The notes: generated by a model from the sequence alone, not told the origin. A DNA stretch of 64,000 nt from Phialocephala subalpina (GCA_900073065.1 FJOG01000032.1:316567-380566); one strand, 5' to 3'. Positions 13,401 to 25,694 are shown, numbered from the stretch's first letter. A program made the numbers and translations.

Positions 13401-14346
13401 ACGGAGAAGTTAACTTATTTTGCGATTATTTTTACGTGGATCGTTGCTCTCTTATAAACGACTTATAGAATCGAGATTATTATTACCGAGATAATAAGAG
13501 CCGATTATATTAGGGCAAATAATCGCCGAATGAACTCTCGAAACCTTTTGCGTTAAAATTTAACCGACGTTAATACGATCAAATTATTAAAATAGTAATT
13601 AGAGGATTATAAGATTATAATCTTGATAAATATACTGGGAACGTGTAACGCGTATAAAACTCTACCCAATTGGCGGCATAAGAAAAAGCTAAACTCAATT
13701 CGTAGATTAATATTAATATTACTTTAATAATAAGAAATAATACTCTTATTTTCAACGTTATCGAGATCTTATAACAATGGAATCAATTATTTCATACCGT
13801 TCAAAAAAATAATATCGATATTTTACTCTTTAATAATAATATTATTAGTTCATTGGATAATTATTATAAGCTTCTAATTATTATAACGTTAATAGTAAAT
13901 ACTATAAAAGCGGGCAATAAAGCAAAGGGTAAAATAGCGAGTATAATAGCGAAAGAAATCTTTTGATAATATGCGAAACAAAAAAAAAAACTCCCAAGAA
14001 TTAGAATTTAGCGCTAATTAACTTTGGAGGTTTAAGAGGAAGATTTAAAGGATATGAATATCGATTTATCCGAGGACGAAACTATAAAGCAATAGTTAAT
14101 TATTAAAAGTAATGGCGAAAATAAAGCCTCGCCGATCAAATTTCCGCGCAAAAGTATAATATTACTCCTTAGAATTTAAAAGGGAATAAAGATAATTATA
14201 AACGCTTTTAAGACTTCGAATTCGATTGTAATACTTTTTAATTAATGGTAAAAAGATAATACTCATTACGTGTTTTTTATAAGTGCGAGTATAATATTAA
14301 CAAAGAAAATAATAAGAGTTATCGAATTTATATTTTAATTTTCTTA

Positions 14347-14366
14347 NNNNNNNNNNNNNNNNNNNN
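14347..14366. other. Assembly gap (20 N)
   Basis: Twenty consecutive N between the gag-like and protease-like parts of the nested element. True length is unknown. Confidence 0.98.
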
Positions 14367-15960
14367 AGTTTATAACGTTTAAACGCCGCGATGAATAAAC
14401 TTGTTTTTGTTTTCAATATTCTTATTATTATCGAGACTAATTTTATTAGTGCGGATTTTACTTTTTGATTAAGAAAAAGTATATTATTATTGCTTTTAAA
14501 TTATATTTCGTGATTTCCGGATTACGAGATAATAATATAGAAATTAAAGTCTTAAATATAAAAGCAAAGTATTATATTACTTTAATTTTTATAGTTCGAG
14601 ATTATAATTATACTATTATAAACGTTAAGGATTTCTAATTATTTATAACTACCGGAGAAAACTTTGGATTTACTAACGTAGTTTTCATGAGAATAAAAAT
14701 CGAATATAGTATTAATTACGATATCCCTTTTTTCTTAGTAAATAACGCGAAAAAGATTTTTCTTAAATAACTATTCGTAGTTGCGATGAAAATGCAAATT
14801 AAATATAAAGATAATAGTTTATAGGATAAAGTCTTTCGAGACCCTAAGTATTTAGACTTTATTTGTATAATTATAATTATCCCTTTATTGAAGTAATTCG
14901 TGGGGAAGATTAAGCGAACTCGTTATATTAATATAAACTCTCGAATCAAAGAAGTATTTAACGAGAAAAAAGACTCGGAAAACTAAATGCTAATATTATT
15001 AGAGGATAATGCGATATTAGAGCTTTTAATAAGTTTTTAACTTTTAACGAATTTCCTTTTGTTTATACTTTTTCGATAAAAGGTTCAAATTCCTCGATAA
15101 ATAAATCCGTAATTATATTTAAATTAAAAATAAACGAGATTAACGTCGTTAATATAAATAAGGATTTTAGCGGAAGAAAAATTAAGACTTTTCTTTATAC
15201 TTTCTATAGGATATTCTTTGATTTCGACGAGAAAAAAGTTGAGAGGATTTTAGTAGAAGATATTTCTAATAAGGAAGTAATAGAATTCTTAAAAACGATA
15301 ATAATACTTTTCCCAAATGTAAACGTTTTAAGTGAGGGTTTAAATGCTAAAGCGGATCAAAAATACCTTTATTTTACTAATTAATAACGCAAGTAAAAAA
15401 CATTTAAATATGGAAGTAATAGAGATATTTAAATAGAAGAGATAATGCTAACTTTAAACGATTTAGAATCGAAATTCTCTTTTATCGATATAAATATTAA
15501 TATAGCCTATAAACCGAAATCTAAGAAAGTTCGATTAATTGATTTAATGGATAGAATTAGTAATACCCCGGGAGGATAAAAAGACTAGTATAAACGAACG
15601 AAAACTAAAGAAACCCTTTAAAAGTAAACCGGAAAATACAAGGACTATTTGTTACCGCGATTTACTTTTATTCTTTGAAGTTTTAAATTTACCTCGGAAC
15701 GATTAGTATTATTATTTATTAGAGATTAATTATAAGAAAACAAAAGAACTTTATTCGACGAGATAATACTTAATTATAAGAGAGTTATAACCTTCGATTA
15801 AACGGAAATTAATAAGATTTATGAGGATATTAGCCCATTGGTACGCATTAAAACGATCCCGTATATTGTATAATAAAAAAAGAGTTTTTATTATTTTTAG
15901 GCCTTATTTTTAGTAGTAATAAAAATGCTTTAAGAACGCTTTAATCGTGGAATACTTAAG

Positions 15961-17250
15961 AAGTATAAAAGTTCGTATCGAAACTTTTGGTTTTTAATTG
16001 CAAAGAAGATTACTAATATATATAGACTAATTAATGCGGCTTTGAAAATGAACTCGATTACTTTTCGAGACGCTAATTTACTTTTTTCCGCGGATGAATT
16101 TTCTAAGGAGTTTATTAAATACTTTATAGCTTCTTTAATTAATTTCTTCTTTAAATACGATCAAATGATTTTAAACGTTTGAAATCAAAATATAATAGCC
16201 TTTATAACCCCTTTTGAGTTTTTTCGAATAATAATACTTTTTATAAATACTATTAACTCTATAGCCTAATTCGTTCGAGTTATTATAATTATTTTAAAAG
16301 ATTATTTCTTTAAAGTTATTATATTATTCGTCGATAATATTAAAGTAAAAGAACTTTATATTAATTATAATAATGAATTAACTTTTCTAAGAATTCGCCG
16401 TTACGTTTTCGAGTATATTTAGAACTTAGATATAATATTAGATCGGATTAAGAGAGCTTAAGTATATATTAATATTAAATCTTAATTTTACTAAAATGGA
16501 ATAATTATAATTAGATTCGTTTGTAACTTTGGAAGGCGATCTTTTAAAGCTACTAAAATCGCTAAAATATTAAAGTGGAAACGATATAATAATACGTTAA
16601 ATATAAAAGCTTTTATTGGTATTTGCGTTTATTATAGAATTTAAATTAAAGATTTCGCGATAATTATTGAACCGCTATATATATTAACTAGAAAAGGCGT
16701 ATTATTTAAATGGGAAAAAAAAGAAAGTAATTATATAATACTTGAAAGATTAACTAACGATTATACTAATTCTTTATAAGATTTACTATAATTTTATTAA
16801 TAAATAAAGAAAGATTATTCTTAGTATAAATACTAGTTTTTAAGAATAGGAAGGCACTTTTAGATAATACGATAGCAAAGAACGAAAATAAGTTACTTGA
16901 TACGAATTTAGACTTTGGAATTTTATAAAACGAAAATATAACGCGATTAAAAGGGAATATCGAGGAATTATAAAGTATTTTTACAAAGTATAATATTAGT
17001 TATATAAAGTGCATTTTATTCTCGAGACGGATATTAATACTTTAATTATATAATTAAATCGCGTTGCGACGGATTTTTCGAGAGCTTTAATTACTCGTTA
17101 ACTAATTTAAATACGCTTTTTCGATTTCGAGGTGAAGTATATTAAAAGTATTATTTATATTACGGTAAACGGGCTTTTTAAAAGACTTTTATAAGACGAT
17201 AATAATACTAAGGATAAGGAGAATATTAATAACTTTATTGCATTAAAACT
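15961..17250 (+). pseudogene. Nested element reverse transcriptase and RNase H remnant
   Basis: From 15961 the plus strand reads KYKSSYRNFWFLIAKK, then RLINAALKMNS and DANLLFSADEFSKEF, characteristic of a fungal gypsy RT lineage that differs from the minus-strand element. Near 16.6 kb IGICVYYRI and FAIIIEPLY follow. Around 16.95-17.15 kb YKVHFILETDINTL and FFDFEVKYIK mark RNase H. Stops are TAA/TAG at likely glutamine and tryptophan codons, as RIP would make. Confidence 0.85.
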
Positions 17251-17599
17251 TGATTATATTAGAATAGTTCGAATCTCGATAAAAAAACTTAAAATTATTC
17301 GAGAGTTTGCTTTAAAACTTATTATTATTGCTAGGGGTTACGTGCGACTTATTTTGCTGTTTGAATTTCTAAGTCGAAAATGGGGGATTTCTTTTATCCG
17401 CGGAGTTAATGATCCTCCGGAGTTAAGTACTAATTATATGACTATTAAACTTGTAAACGATAATTATATCGATAATATTATTCTCTCGCTCGATGATAAC
17501 TACTCAAGCTATTCCTAAGATATTACTTAGTATTTAATAATTTTAAAGCGGTTAAAATAACTCTCGAGAATAGAATTCTATAAACTAATTTAAGAGTCC

Positions 17600-18800
17600 A
17601 TTAATTATAGCGTTTGAAATAAGATATTATAAAAAAATACGATTAAGTTTTATTTCCTTCGATTTGTTTTAAACAATTTAAGGCAATAATATATTATTCT
17701 AATTAAATTATATAATAAATCTAAGTATATTAAGCGAGAGAATACTTATTATCGAATGGCTAGTAAATATTATTAGGAAAGTTATTACGAGGATATTCGA
17801 GACTTCGTGGCAAATTATAGCGATTATTAGTATAAGAGTAAATAAAAGCAAGAAAAAGCTTTTTATTCTCAGAAAATTATTTTATACTTCCGTTCGATTG
17901 AAATAAACGTGATTAAACTTCTATAATATAAAGGATATAATAATTTAATTATAATAAGAAATAAGTTTTTTGGATAAATTAAAATTAAACCGATAAAGAA
18001 TTCGATTTCTAAGAAGATTATTAAGTTCATTTATAATAATATTATTTATAAACACGAGATCTTTAATTATATAAAGTTAAATAAAAGGTTAAAATTCAAA
18101 AGATAAATCATTAAAAAGTTAAATAAACTTAGTATTAAACGGATTATTATTTCGGTATATAACTCGAAAACAAATAGAATAATCGAGCGAAATTATTAGT
18201 TTATTATCCTTGCTTTAATTACTTTAACGAAAAGAAATAAAAAAAGTTAATTAGAATATTTATTAATAATTTTTTTTGCTAATCGCATTATTATTTATAT
18301 ACTAACTGGTTATACTCTCTTTTATATAGTTTATAATAAAGAAATAATCTTATTAATCGAGATTTGATTTCTTATTTAAAGAACTCTCGAATAAAATGAA
18401 ATATATAATCGAGTAAAACTCTTCGAGATACGGATAAAGTAAATTGAGATGCGTAATAAGAATATAAAGGAATCGAAATTAAAGAAAGAATACAATCGAA
18501 AAAAAGGCTAAGAATACTTTGACGCTTAATATTAAATACAAAAAAAATTAATTCGTAAAAGGGATTTCGTGTTAATATACGACGTTAAACTTATTAATTA
18601 AAATAAATCAAAGAATACTAAACTATTATATTAATGGCTTAGTTTATATTAAGTTTATTAAATAGATTAATTAAAAGGGAGCTATTTGCTCGAAGAAATA
18701 AATAAGACTCCGATTCGAAAATTATACGCAAATAATCGCTTAAAGAAGTTTATTAAAAGAGATAAATATTAAAATCCTTTAAACGATAATAAAAACGAGG
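17600..18800 (+). pseudogene. Nested element integrase remnant
   Basis: The plus strand reads YYRMASKYY and GYNNLIIIRNKFFG, then a core-like stretch with HEIFNYIKL, LNKLSIKRIIISVYNSKTN and ANRIIIYILTGYTLF, and ends near NRLKKFIKRDKY. The order and wording match the integrase of fungal Ty3/gypsy pol. The catalytic acidic residues are partly obscured by RIP changes. Confidence 0.8.
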
Positions 18801-20279
18801 AAACTATTAAATTTATTACTTTCGACGACGATAAGGATACGAACGTGGAAAAAGAAGCCGCTAAAGAATAATAAAATAAAGAAAGCATATAAAAAATTAA
18901 AAAAAGAATAGGAATTATTATTCGTATTTTTGAACTTAATAAATCCGAAAAAGAGAAGTATATACGTTTTTTTAACGATTGGGAAAATGAGGAAAATTTG
19001 TTAAGTTTTAAGGTAATACCGATTTTCTAATTAAAAAGTGGCCCTTTTTATCTTTTTAATTATTATAGTTTTACTTTTTTATTAATTACACTTAAAGTTT
19101 CTCTATTTATTTTAACCTTTTTTATATACGCTTTAGAGATTTACGCTTTCTCTTTTTATCGTCGAAACGACTTTAATATATAAAGGGACAAAGGATTACC
19201 AATAGTTTCGATACTAATAATATTGGCTATATAATTATCTTTTATCGTTATAAGCTGCATATTAATATTAAAATAGTCATAGGATATATTTAGATCTTTG
19301 AATACTTAATTTTTTTAGTTTCTTTGATCTTTTTAATCCTTTAATCCTTATTTAATCTTTACTTGGTTTTTTATTTACTTTACCCTTTTCGCTATTATAA
19401 TTTCTATCGTTGCCTTTTCTCTTTTTAACAAAAAATCTCTAATATTTTATGCATTTAAATACATTAGAATACATTTAATTGCATTTAGAATACATTAAAA
19501 CTATATTCGATTACATTTAACTATATTATAAAAGCATTAAATATTTAATTAAAAAAATATTTACTATGATATTTTAAAGGATTTACTTTATTTATTTCAT
19601 TTTACTTACTTTCTTTTTCCATTTTATTTATAACATTTTTACTTCGCATTAATTTAAAGCTACGACTTTTTTATATTATTACTTTTTTCTTTAATTCGAT
19701 TTTATTTTAACTCTCTAATTCATATAATTTCTAAAGAAAGTAATTTCGCCAATTAAATACATTTTACTAATTTAAATACTTTGCGTTTATTACTTTTAAA
19801 AGCTTTCGTATTCTCTTTTTATAATTACGATATAAATATATTCATCGGATTTATCACTTTCCCTTTAAAACCCATTTAATATAATTCATATAAAACAATA
19901 CGAAAGTTCTTTATTTACACTTCAAAATTTCCTATTTAAAATTAGTATACTAAAGTTTTAAACACGTGTAATATACCTCCCAAAATCCCATTATAAAAGC
20001 AAACAAAATCCTTATAACTCTTTACTACTTATAATTTACGAATATTTATTTGCTTTTTCTTATGTAATTTTCTTATGAGTATAAAAGCTCACGATTACCC
20101 CCTTTTATAATCAAAACTCCTTCCTTTAAATTCTCGCGATTTTTTCTCCTCAAATTTAAATTATTTAATACGTAATTACTTGCGCATATATTTTACGTTT
20201 ATTATTACCTTTTATTAGGATCTTTAGCGGAATCTTTTCATTATATCTCAAGAAGATATTACATAGAATTCTAAAGATA

Positions 20280-22600
20280 TAAATTTTATACTTTAAACGC
20301 GTTAAAAAAACACAAAAACTATAAATAAAATAATAAAGAAAATTCGCGTTAAATAAGAGATTATTAAGAATATAGCGCCCTTAGATAAAGTAACTACTAT
20401 TAGTAATATTAACGAGATACTTATAAATACTAAAGAAAATATCAACGAAATAATAATTAGTTAATATAATAAAATCGAAGATAATACGATTATAAAACTT
20501 TTCGAGGAGATTTTGGAGAAATATAAAAAAGTAAATAAAAGCTTTCTTATAGAGGTAAACAAAGTTAAGAAAGCGCGCGCGAGAATTTAATAAGTTCGCG
20601 AAAACTTATTTAAAACCTTTAATAGAAATTTCGCGCGTTACGATTTTGAACTTTTAACGCGAGTTTAATTATTCCGCCAATTCATTAAAGGACCTTTAGC
20701 AGGATTTAATAGTAAATACGCATACTAATACTTTAATTAAATGTTTCGCATAAAGTAATTTGCATTTCGAGAAGTTATTAAAGTCTTTAATATAATAATT
20801 ATTAATCGAAATAAAATTTTTCGATCTTTTTACACTCGATTACTTTTCCGGCCTATCGATTATAAGAAAGCTTTGGAATACATAAAGGCAACGAATAAAA
20901 GGCTAAAAGTAAATATTTTAAAGAAAATAATTTTAGAGTAACTCGAGTTTACTTTCTATGAAAATAGAATTCTAATAAGCGGGGGATACATTAAAGCGCC
21001 TTTCCTAGCCTTCGCTAATAAGCTTAAAAGCTGGGGAATCATAGTAATCATTAGTAGAAATATTATAATCGCGAACTCTATTAGTTATTCGAACGATATT
21101 AATGAAAACTTAAACCCTCTTATAAACGCGAATAGTATTTCCCTCGCTAATAATCCTAAGATTGAATTTTCTGGACTTATATTTAATCGAATTCCCGTTC
21201 TAATTGCCCCCCGCTTTTCCAGTTTAATTCTTACCGCAATTATACCGGCTTTATCAACGCCCGTTAAACTTACTAAGAGAGTTATTGCCGATAATAAAGA
21301 CTACAAAAGAATAATTGGTTCCGTACAAAAGAAGCTTAAAGTGATTTATGCCCCTTCTTTTAACTATAATATAACTCTTTCCTACTTTGTAATTAAGTTC
21401 CTAACTAGTAAAGTATATGCTTTAAGCGAATATACATGCGATATAATTAAGTCTTAGAAATCGGATACGGCGTTTTTCAATAATTTAAGTTTCCGCAATC
21501 AAATTAAAGTTTTGACTAGTATTTATAATGCCTTCTAATATACGTAGAGCAAATAACCTTATTATACCTATTGCTAGACCTTCTTCAAAGATCTCGGTAT
21601 GATTCCGGAGGAAGATTAAAGCCAAGTTAAGGGTATAATAAAAAAACTAACTAAAGTCTACGAGTTATATACTAGAAGAACAAGTTTTCGATTTGCTTAA
21701 ATCTATCCCGATTCTCGCTCCTAATTCCAAGAGACTAACGCTATCTTATAATATAAACAAAAGGCATTAACGAAAGACCGATTTTAACCCTTTAAAGCTT
21801 TTATTATCTTTACTCGAGTTTCCTCGATTTAATTTACTACCGATTTAAATACCGTGGCTATATACGTCATATAAGACTTCTTTAAATAAATTAAAGAGAA
21901 AAGTATTTTATTTAGTTTTTTTAAGGAAATCGAAATACTAAAGTTCTACGCTCGTTAAAATCTTTCCGATTATATTTACTTCTTGCGCAACGCGTATTTC
22001 CCTCTTATTATTCAATTCTTATAAACAAATCCTAAACTATAATTAGCGTTTCATCGTTTCTCTAAGGGTTATCCTCTTTATTTTATTGCTTACTTTCGTC
22101 TAATTAAACTTATCTCGAACGGGAAATTAAACTATATTATTTACGAAAATAAAAATACCAAGTTATTATATACTAAGGTTATCCTCTCCTATTTAGTACG
22201 AATGGATTATTAGCGAGTCGACGACATTAAGAAACTCGGTCGCTAGAAGTCAAGATACTAATAAGACTTTAATTACTACCAAATATCCAATTAAGAGCTA
22301 AAGAATAGGGCTATTATACTCAAGGAGGATATACAAGCGAAACCTGCGGAAATTCGACCTCAAGATTTCGAATTATATATCTACTAATTCGGCACGTTCG
22401 TGTATCGCTTTTACGATACCTTTCCAGCCAATTCGAGCCTTCGAGTATTTCTTCCAATCAATTTGGTCCTTATTAATACGAATAGTAAAGTTTAAACTTC
22501 TTAGAGGAGTCGTAGCCCTCGTTATTATCTCTGCCGTTTCGCTTCCTTTTCGTATCGTAATCGAAATAACTTTTCTTCATTTTTTAAAAGTTTTTAAATT
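20280..22600 (+). pseudogene. Unidentified RIP-degraded coding frame
   Basis: One plus-strand frame can be followed for many hundreds of codons, clearest from about 21.18 to 22.59 kb. It is interrupted only by TAA and TAG; I saw no TGA over the stretch I read. That is what RIP does to CAA/CAG codons, so it was probably a real, glutamine-containing protein. Legible pieces include KVLTSIYNAF, KDLGMIPEED and RQNLSDYIYFLRNAYFPL. I do not recognise the family. A gag-type protein of a third retroelement or a captured gene are both possible. It lies between the nested gypsy pol and the outer element's gag. Confidence 0.45.
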
Positions 22601-23971
22601 ATAGTTCAACCTCTTAAAAGTCCCGTAAAAGTACGTCCATTGTAGGAGGAAGAATCCCACTAGTCTTATTATACTATTGTCCTTTTGTAAAAGGGTTCGT
22701 AATAGCGTTCGAAAAGGTTTATACGCGGTCGCTTTCTTTGCGCACTAGTAAATCTCGCTCGTACTCGCGCATTCGATTATAGACTTCCGATATTATCTCG
22801 TTTTTACTACTATTTTGAGTAAGACGCTAAAACTTCGCGAAAATATTCGTTTCGCGTTCTTAAGGCAGCGCGATAAAATTATATGCTTAAGACTTTTGAT
22901 CTACTTAAGACATTCGAACCCTAAAAGGGCTAATAGCGAAGGATTATAAGAGAGACTACTTATTCTTTACTTCTGAGTCTATTTTAAAGCGCGTCGCCGT
23001 AGTATTTACTCTCAATCGATAAGAGTTATACGTGAAAAATTGGGCTCTAAAAACGTCTTTTATAGCGTCGAAAAAGGTTCGGTGCTCTGCGATATCTTTT
23101 CTTTCGTAAAACGGAGGAAGAGTAATAGACTTTGTTTAGCTTTCCCTCCGTATCTCAAGTCCGACGTCGAAGTTTAGAGGAGGGTCAAATATTTGGTCCG
23201 AAATAAGTGCTTCGAAAGTAAGTCGAACGAGTGTTCTAAGGGGAAGGTCGAAAGTCGGCCTTGGGTTTTGAGACGCGTTTCCAATCGGGAGGTTTCTAGA
23301 GGCTGAAGAGTTTATTTCAAGGCTTATAATACTAGCTAGACGGGTCTCTCTGTGCTTAGAATACCGTCTCTTCTCTCGTTGTTGAGAGCGCTTAACGCGT
23401 AAAGGCCACGAAGTCCGTTAGCGAGGTTTCTCGGCCTTTGATCGTATTTATCGCGGATATACTCTTTGCGAGGGGTTAATTTATTTCGTTTGAATCCGCG
23501 CTAGCGATACGCGTCGTTTCTGGCGTTGATTTGGGCCTATAGACGCTGAACCGTATCGAGGACTTGGTTTAGGAGGTCTTGTTGTTCCTGCTGTCGCGCA
23601 AAAAAGCGCTAGTCTACTTGATCGGCGGAAGGGTTTCGAGGCCTTTCTTGGACGCGATCGGAGCCAGCTGGAGATCTGAAAGATTTGCTTAGAGACTCAG
23701 TTGAAGTGTCTCTGTTTCCAACGCTGGGAGCAGTACTTGGAATAGCGCTAAGTTGTCGTCCGTAGTCTAAGGTTTGGTTAGGGCTTTCAGCAATTTATTG
23801 AGGATTATTAGTGGCGGCCCTTGCGTTGCCACTTAGTGTCCCAAAAGTAAGAGATTCGCCGTTTCCCCTAGAGTTCTGAGAGAGTTGCTGAGCCTAGGAG
23901 CGAAGGACGCTATTACCTGCTGAAAGAGGGTCCGTAGGGGCCCCTTGTCTATTGTTGTTATTAGTAGCCAT
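22600..23971 (-). pseudogene. Gag-like 5' coding region of the outer chromovirus
   Basis: A minus-strand ATG lies at 23969-23971, 55 bp inside the LTR. It opens an N/Q/S-rich frame starting MATNNNNRQGAPTDPLSAGN and continuing with RQQEQQDLLNQVLDTVQRL, a short coiled coil, as usual for fungal gypsy Gag N-termini. The frame is cut by a handful of TAG/TAA stops, each one C-to-T step from CAG/CAA or one G-to-A step from TGG. Its left limit, where the inserted material begins, is uncertain. Confidence 0.65.
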
Positions 23972-24025
23972 AGCTTTGTGCGCGCTATTATCGAACTTTT
24001 AACCCTTAAAGTAGAGAGATTAGAA

Positions 24026-24287
24026 TGTGAGGTGTAGAATAGAAGGAGGCAATAATAAGTCAGATTAGTACTAGACTAATCTCTGTCTTTCTGCCAGAGA
24101 TTCAGAGGGCCTTTATATACAGAATAACAGCCTAAGAATAATAGCCGCACAGCCCTCGTAAGACCTCCTACGCTACGCGTAAGCTTACGCGAGCTCTACG
24201 TAGGTTATGGAGGCTGCGCAGCCTTAGGTGGTGGCTGTAAGCCAGCCAGAGGCTGCGCCAGTAGGACACCCAATCCTACACGTGACA
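24026..24287 (-). repeat. LTR (5' LTR in element orientation), better preserved copy
   Basis: A 262-bp partner of 5002-5263, ending in CACGTGACA and followed by the ATAAT duplication. The copy keeps more C and G than its partner, as does the adjoining gag start, so RIP acted less here. Confidence 0.93.
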
Positions 24288-24292
24288 ATAAT
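24288..24292. repeat. Target-site duplication (right), ATAAT
   Basis: Matches 4997-5001 exactly and directly abuts the right LTR. Confidence 0.85.
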
Positions 24293-24628
24293 AATGCGTA
24301 TTAAAGTCTTTATTATTCTAATCGAGAGTTTTTTCTTTGTTTTATTTCCGACCTTTTTTATAAATATAAAACTATTGGTTTTAGAATAACGATTAATGAA
24401 AAAAAAAAAAAAAAAATTTTCTTATTTTAAATCAAATTGCGATAAATTTATATTCTTTATCTTTTAATATTAAAATATATTCTTTTTTACACTTTGTAAA
24501 ATGAGAATTTTTTACTTTTAGTGCTATTCTTATGATTTGAAGTTTGAAAGAATTCTATAAGAGAATAGAAAAGATATTATATATGCGGTAGGGTAGGTAA
24601 TATTCGGCTATATAGCCGAATGTTACCT
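24293..24628. other. AT-rich spacer with a short palindrome
   Basis: AT-rich sequence with a 15-base A run near 24400 and a perfect palindrome around 24602-24619 (ATTCGGCTATATAGCCGAAT). No coding frame. It is the right-hand counterpart of 4125-4996, outside the LTR element but inside the inverted repeat. Confidence 0.6.
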
Positions 24629-24661
24629 CACGTGACGAGTTTCAATATGGCCCGATTGTAC
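24629..24661 (-). repeat. Right arm of the 33-bp inverted repeat
   Basis: Partner of 4092-4124 in opposite orientation, 27 of 33 identical, starting CACGTGACGAG and ending CCCGATTGTAC. Weaker similarity seems to continue a further ten bases or so outward. Confidence 0.55.
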
Positions 24662-24713
24662 ATATATTAGGATCCTTGTTTGGCTGGCAGATTAGAATTG
24701 TAGGGGGGGCGCG

Positions 24714-25694
24714 GCGCCCCTCCTAGCCCGAAACTCAGAGGGCTGTCCNNNNNNNNNNNNNNNNNNNNNNNNNNNNNNNNNNNNNNNNNNNNNNNNNNNN
24801 NNNNNNNNNNNNNNNNNNNNNNNNNNNNNNNNNNNNNNNNNNNNNNNNNNNNNNNNNNNNNNNNNNNNNNNNNNNNNNNNNNNNNNNNNNNNNNNNNNNN
24901 NNNNNNNNNNNNNNNNNNNNNNNNNNNNNNNNNNNNNNNNNNNNNNNNNNNNNNNNNNNNNNNNNNNNNNNNNNNNNNNNNNNNNNNNNNNNNNNNNNNN
25001 NNNNNNNNNNNNNNNNNNNNNNNNNNNNNNNNNNNNNNNNNNNNNNNNNNNNNNNNNNNNNNNNNNNNNNNNNNNNNNNNNNNNNNNNNNNNNNNNNNNN
25101 NNNNNNNNNNNNNNNNNNNNNNNNNNNNNNNNNNNNNNNNNNNNNNNNNNNNNNNNNNNNNNNNNNNNNNNNNNNNNNNNNNNNNNNNNNNNNNNNNNNN
25201 NNNNNNNNNNNNNNNNNNNNNNNNNNNNNNNNNNNNNNNNNNNNNNNNNNNNNNNNNNNNNNNNNNNNNNNNNNNNNNNNNNNNNNNNNNNNNNNNNNNN
25301 NNNNNNNNNNNNNNNNNNNNNNNNNNNNNNNNNNNNNNNNNNNNNNNNNNNNNNNNNNNNNNNNNNNNNNNNNNNNNNNNNNNNNNNNNNNNNNNNNNNN
25401 NNNNNNNNNNNNNNNNNNNNNNNNNTGGCTTAAATGACGCGCTATGATACTTCGTATCTGGGGTGTATCTTCCGCCAAGCTTCAGGGTTTTTATATGGCG
25501 ACACTGCAGAAAACTACCCCTGTCTTTTGGAAAATATACCCCGGGTACGAAGTATATCAAGGCGGACGGCCAACAATGTTCAGAGAGCTTCATCGTTCGG
25601 CTGCACCCGTCGGAATACTCCGCTTTTGCCTTGCCCAACCACCCAATCCTTTCCATTAGCCGTATGAAGCGTAGCGCCCTTCCTAGCCCGAAAC
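24714..25694. repeat. Gap flanked by a 21-bp direct repeat
   Basis: GCGCCCCTCCTAGCCCGAAA at 24714 recurs with one change at 25674-25694, about 960 bp apart, with the 677-N gap between. To the right of the gap, 25447-25468 and 25534-25555 form a 22-bp inverted repeat with 19 matches whose three differences are all transitions. This looks like an unresolved repeat family rather than a gene. Long open frames here only arise because the Ns contain no stops. Confidence 0.5.
24749..25425. other. Assembly gap (677 N)
   Basis: Unsequenced stretch next to the right border of the AT-rich island, inside repeat-like sequence. Confidence 0.98.

Larger units (their letters stand above)
11200..19000 (+). 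mobile_element. Second Ty3/gypsy element, plus strand, nested in the first
   Basis: A plus-strand gag-pol order lies inside the minus-strand element: gag-like text about 12.5-13.95 kb, reverse transcriptase from 15961, RNase H about 16.9-17.2 kb and integrase about 17.7-18.8 kb. The opposite orientation shows that it is a separate insertion. I could not find its LTRs, so both ends are rough guesses. All frames carry many TAA/TAG stops. Confidence 0.75.
5002..24287 (-). mobile_element. Nested, RIP-degraded Ty3/gypsy chromovirus (LTR to LTR)
   Basis: Two 262-bp direct repeats (5002-5263 and 24026-24287) begin TGTGAGGT and one ends ACGTGACA, fitting TG...CA LTR ends, and ATAAT flanks both. Minus-strand protein remnants occur in the expected order from right to left: gag-like start at 23971, reverse transcriptase near 10.26 kb, RNase H near 9.3 kb, integrase about 8.2-7.4 kb and a chromodomain near 7.2 kb, so the element reads on the minus strand. 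At 19.3 kb it is far longer than the 6-8 kb normal for the group, because a plus-strand element and other sequence lie inside. Frames are broken mainly by TAA/TAG, as expected from RIP, so it is certainly inactive. A 20-base gap lies within. Confidence 0.92.

Noticed and set aside
11200..20200. LTRs of the nested plus-strand element
   Set aside because: I compared the flanks by eye and found no convincing direct repeat; RIP may have erased it.
24667..25656. Long minus-strand open frame over the gap
   Set aside because: It is open only because 677 Ns carry no stops; the sequenced ends look like repeat sequence, not protein.
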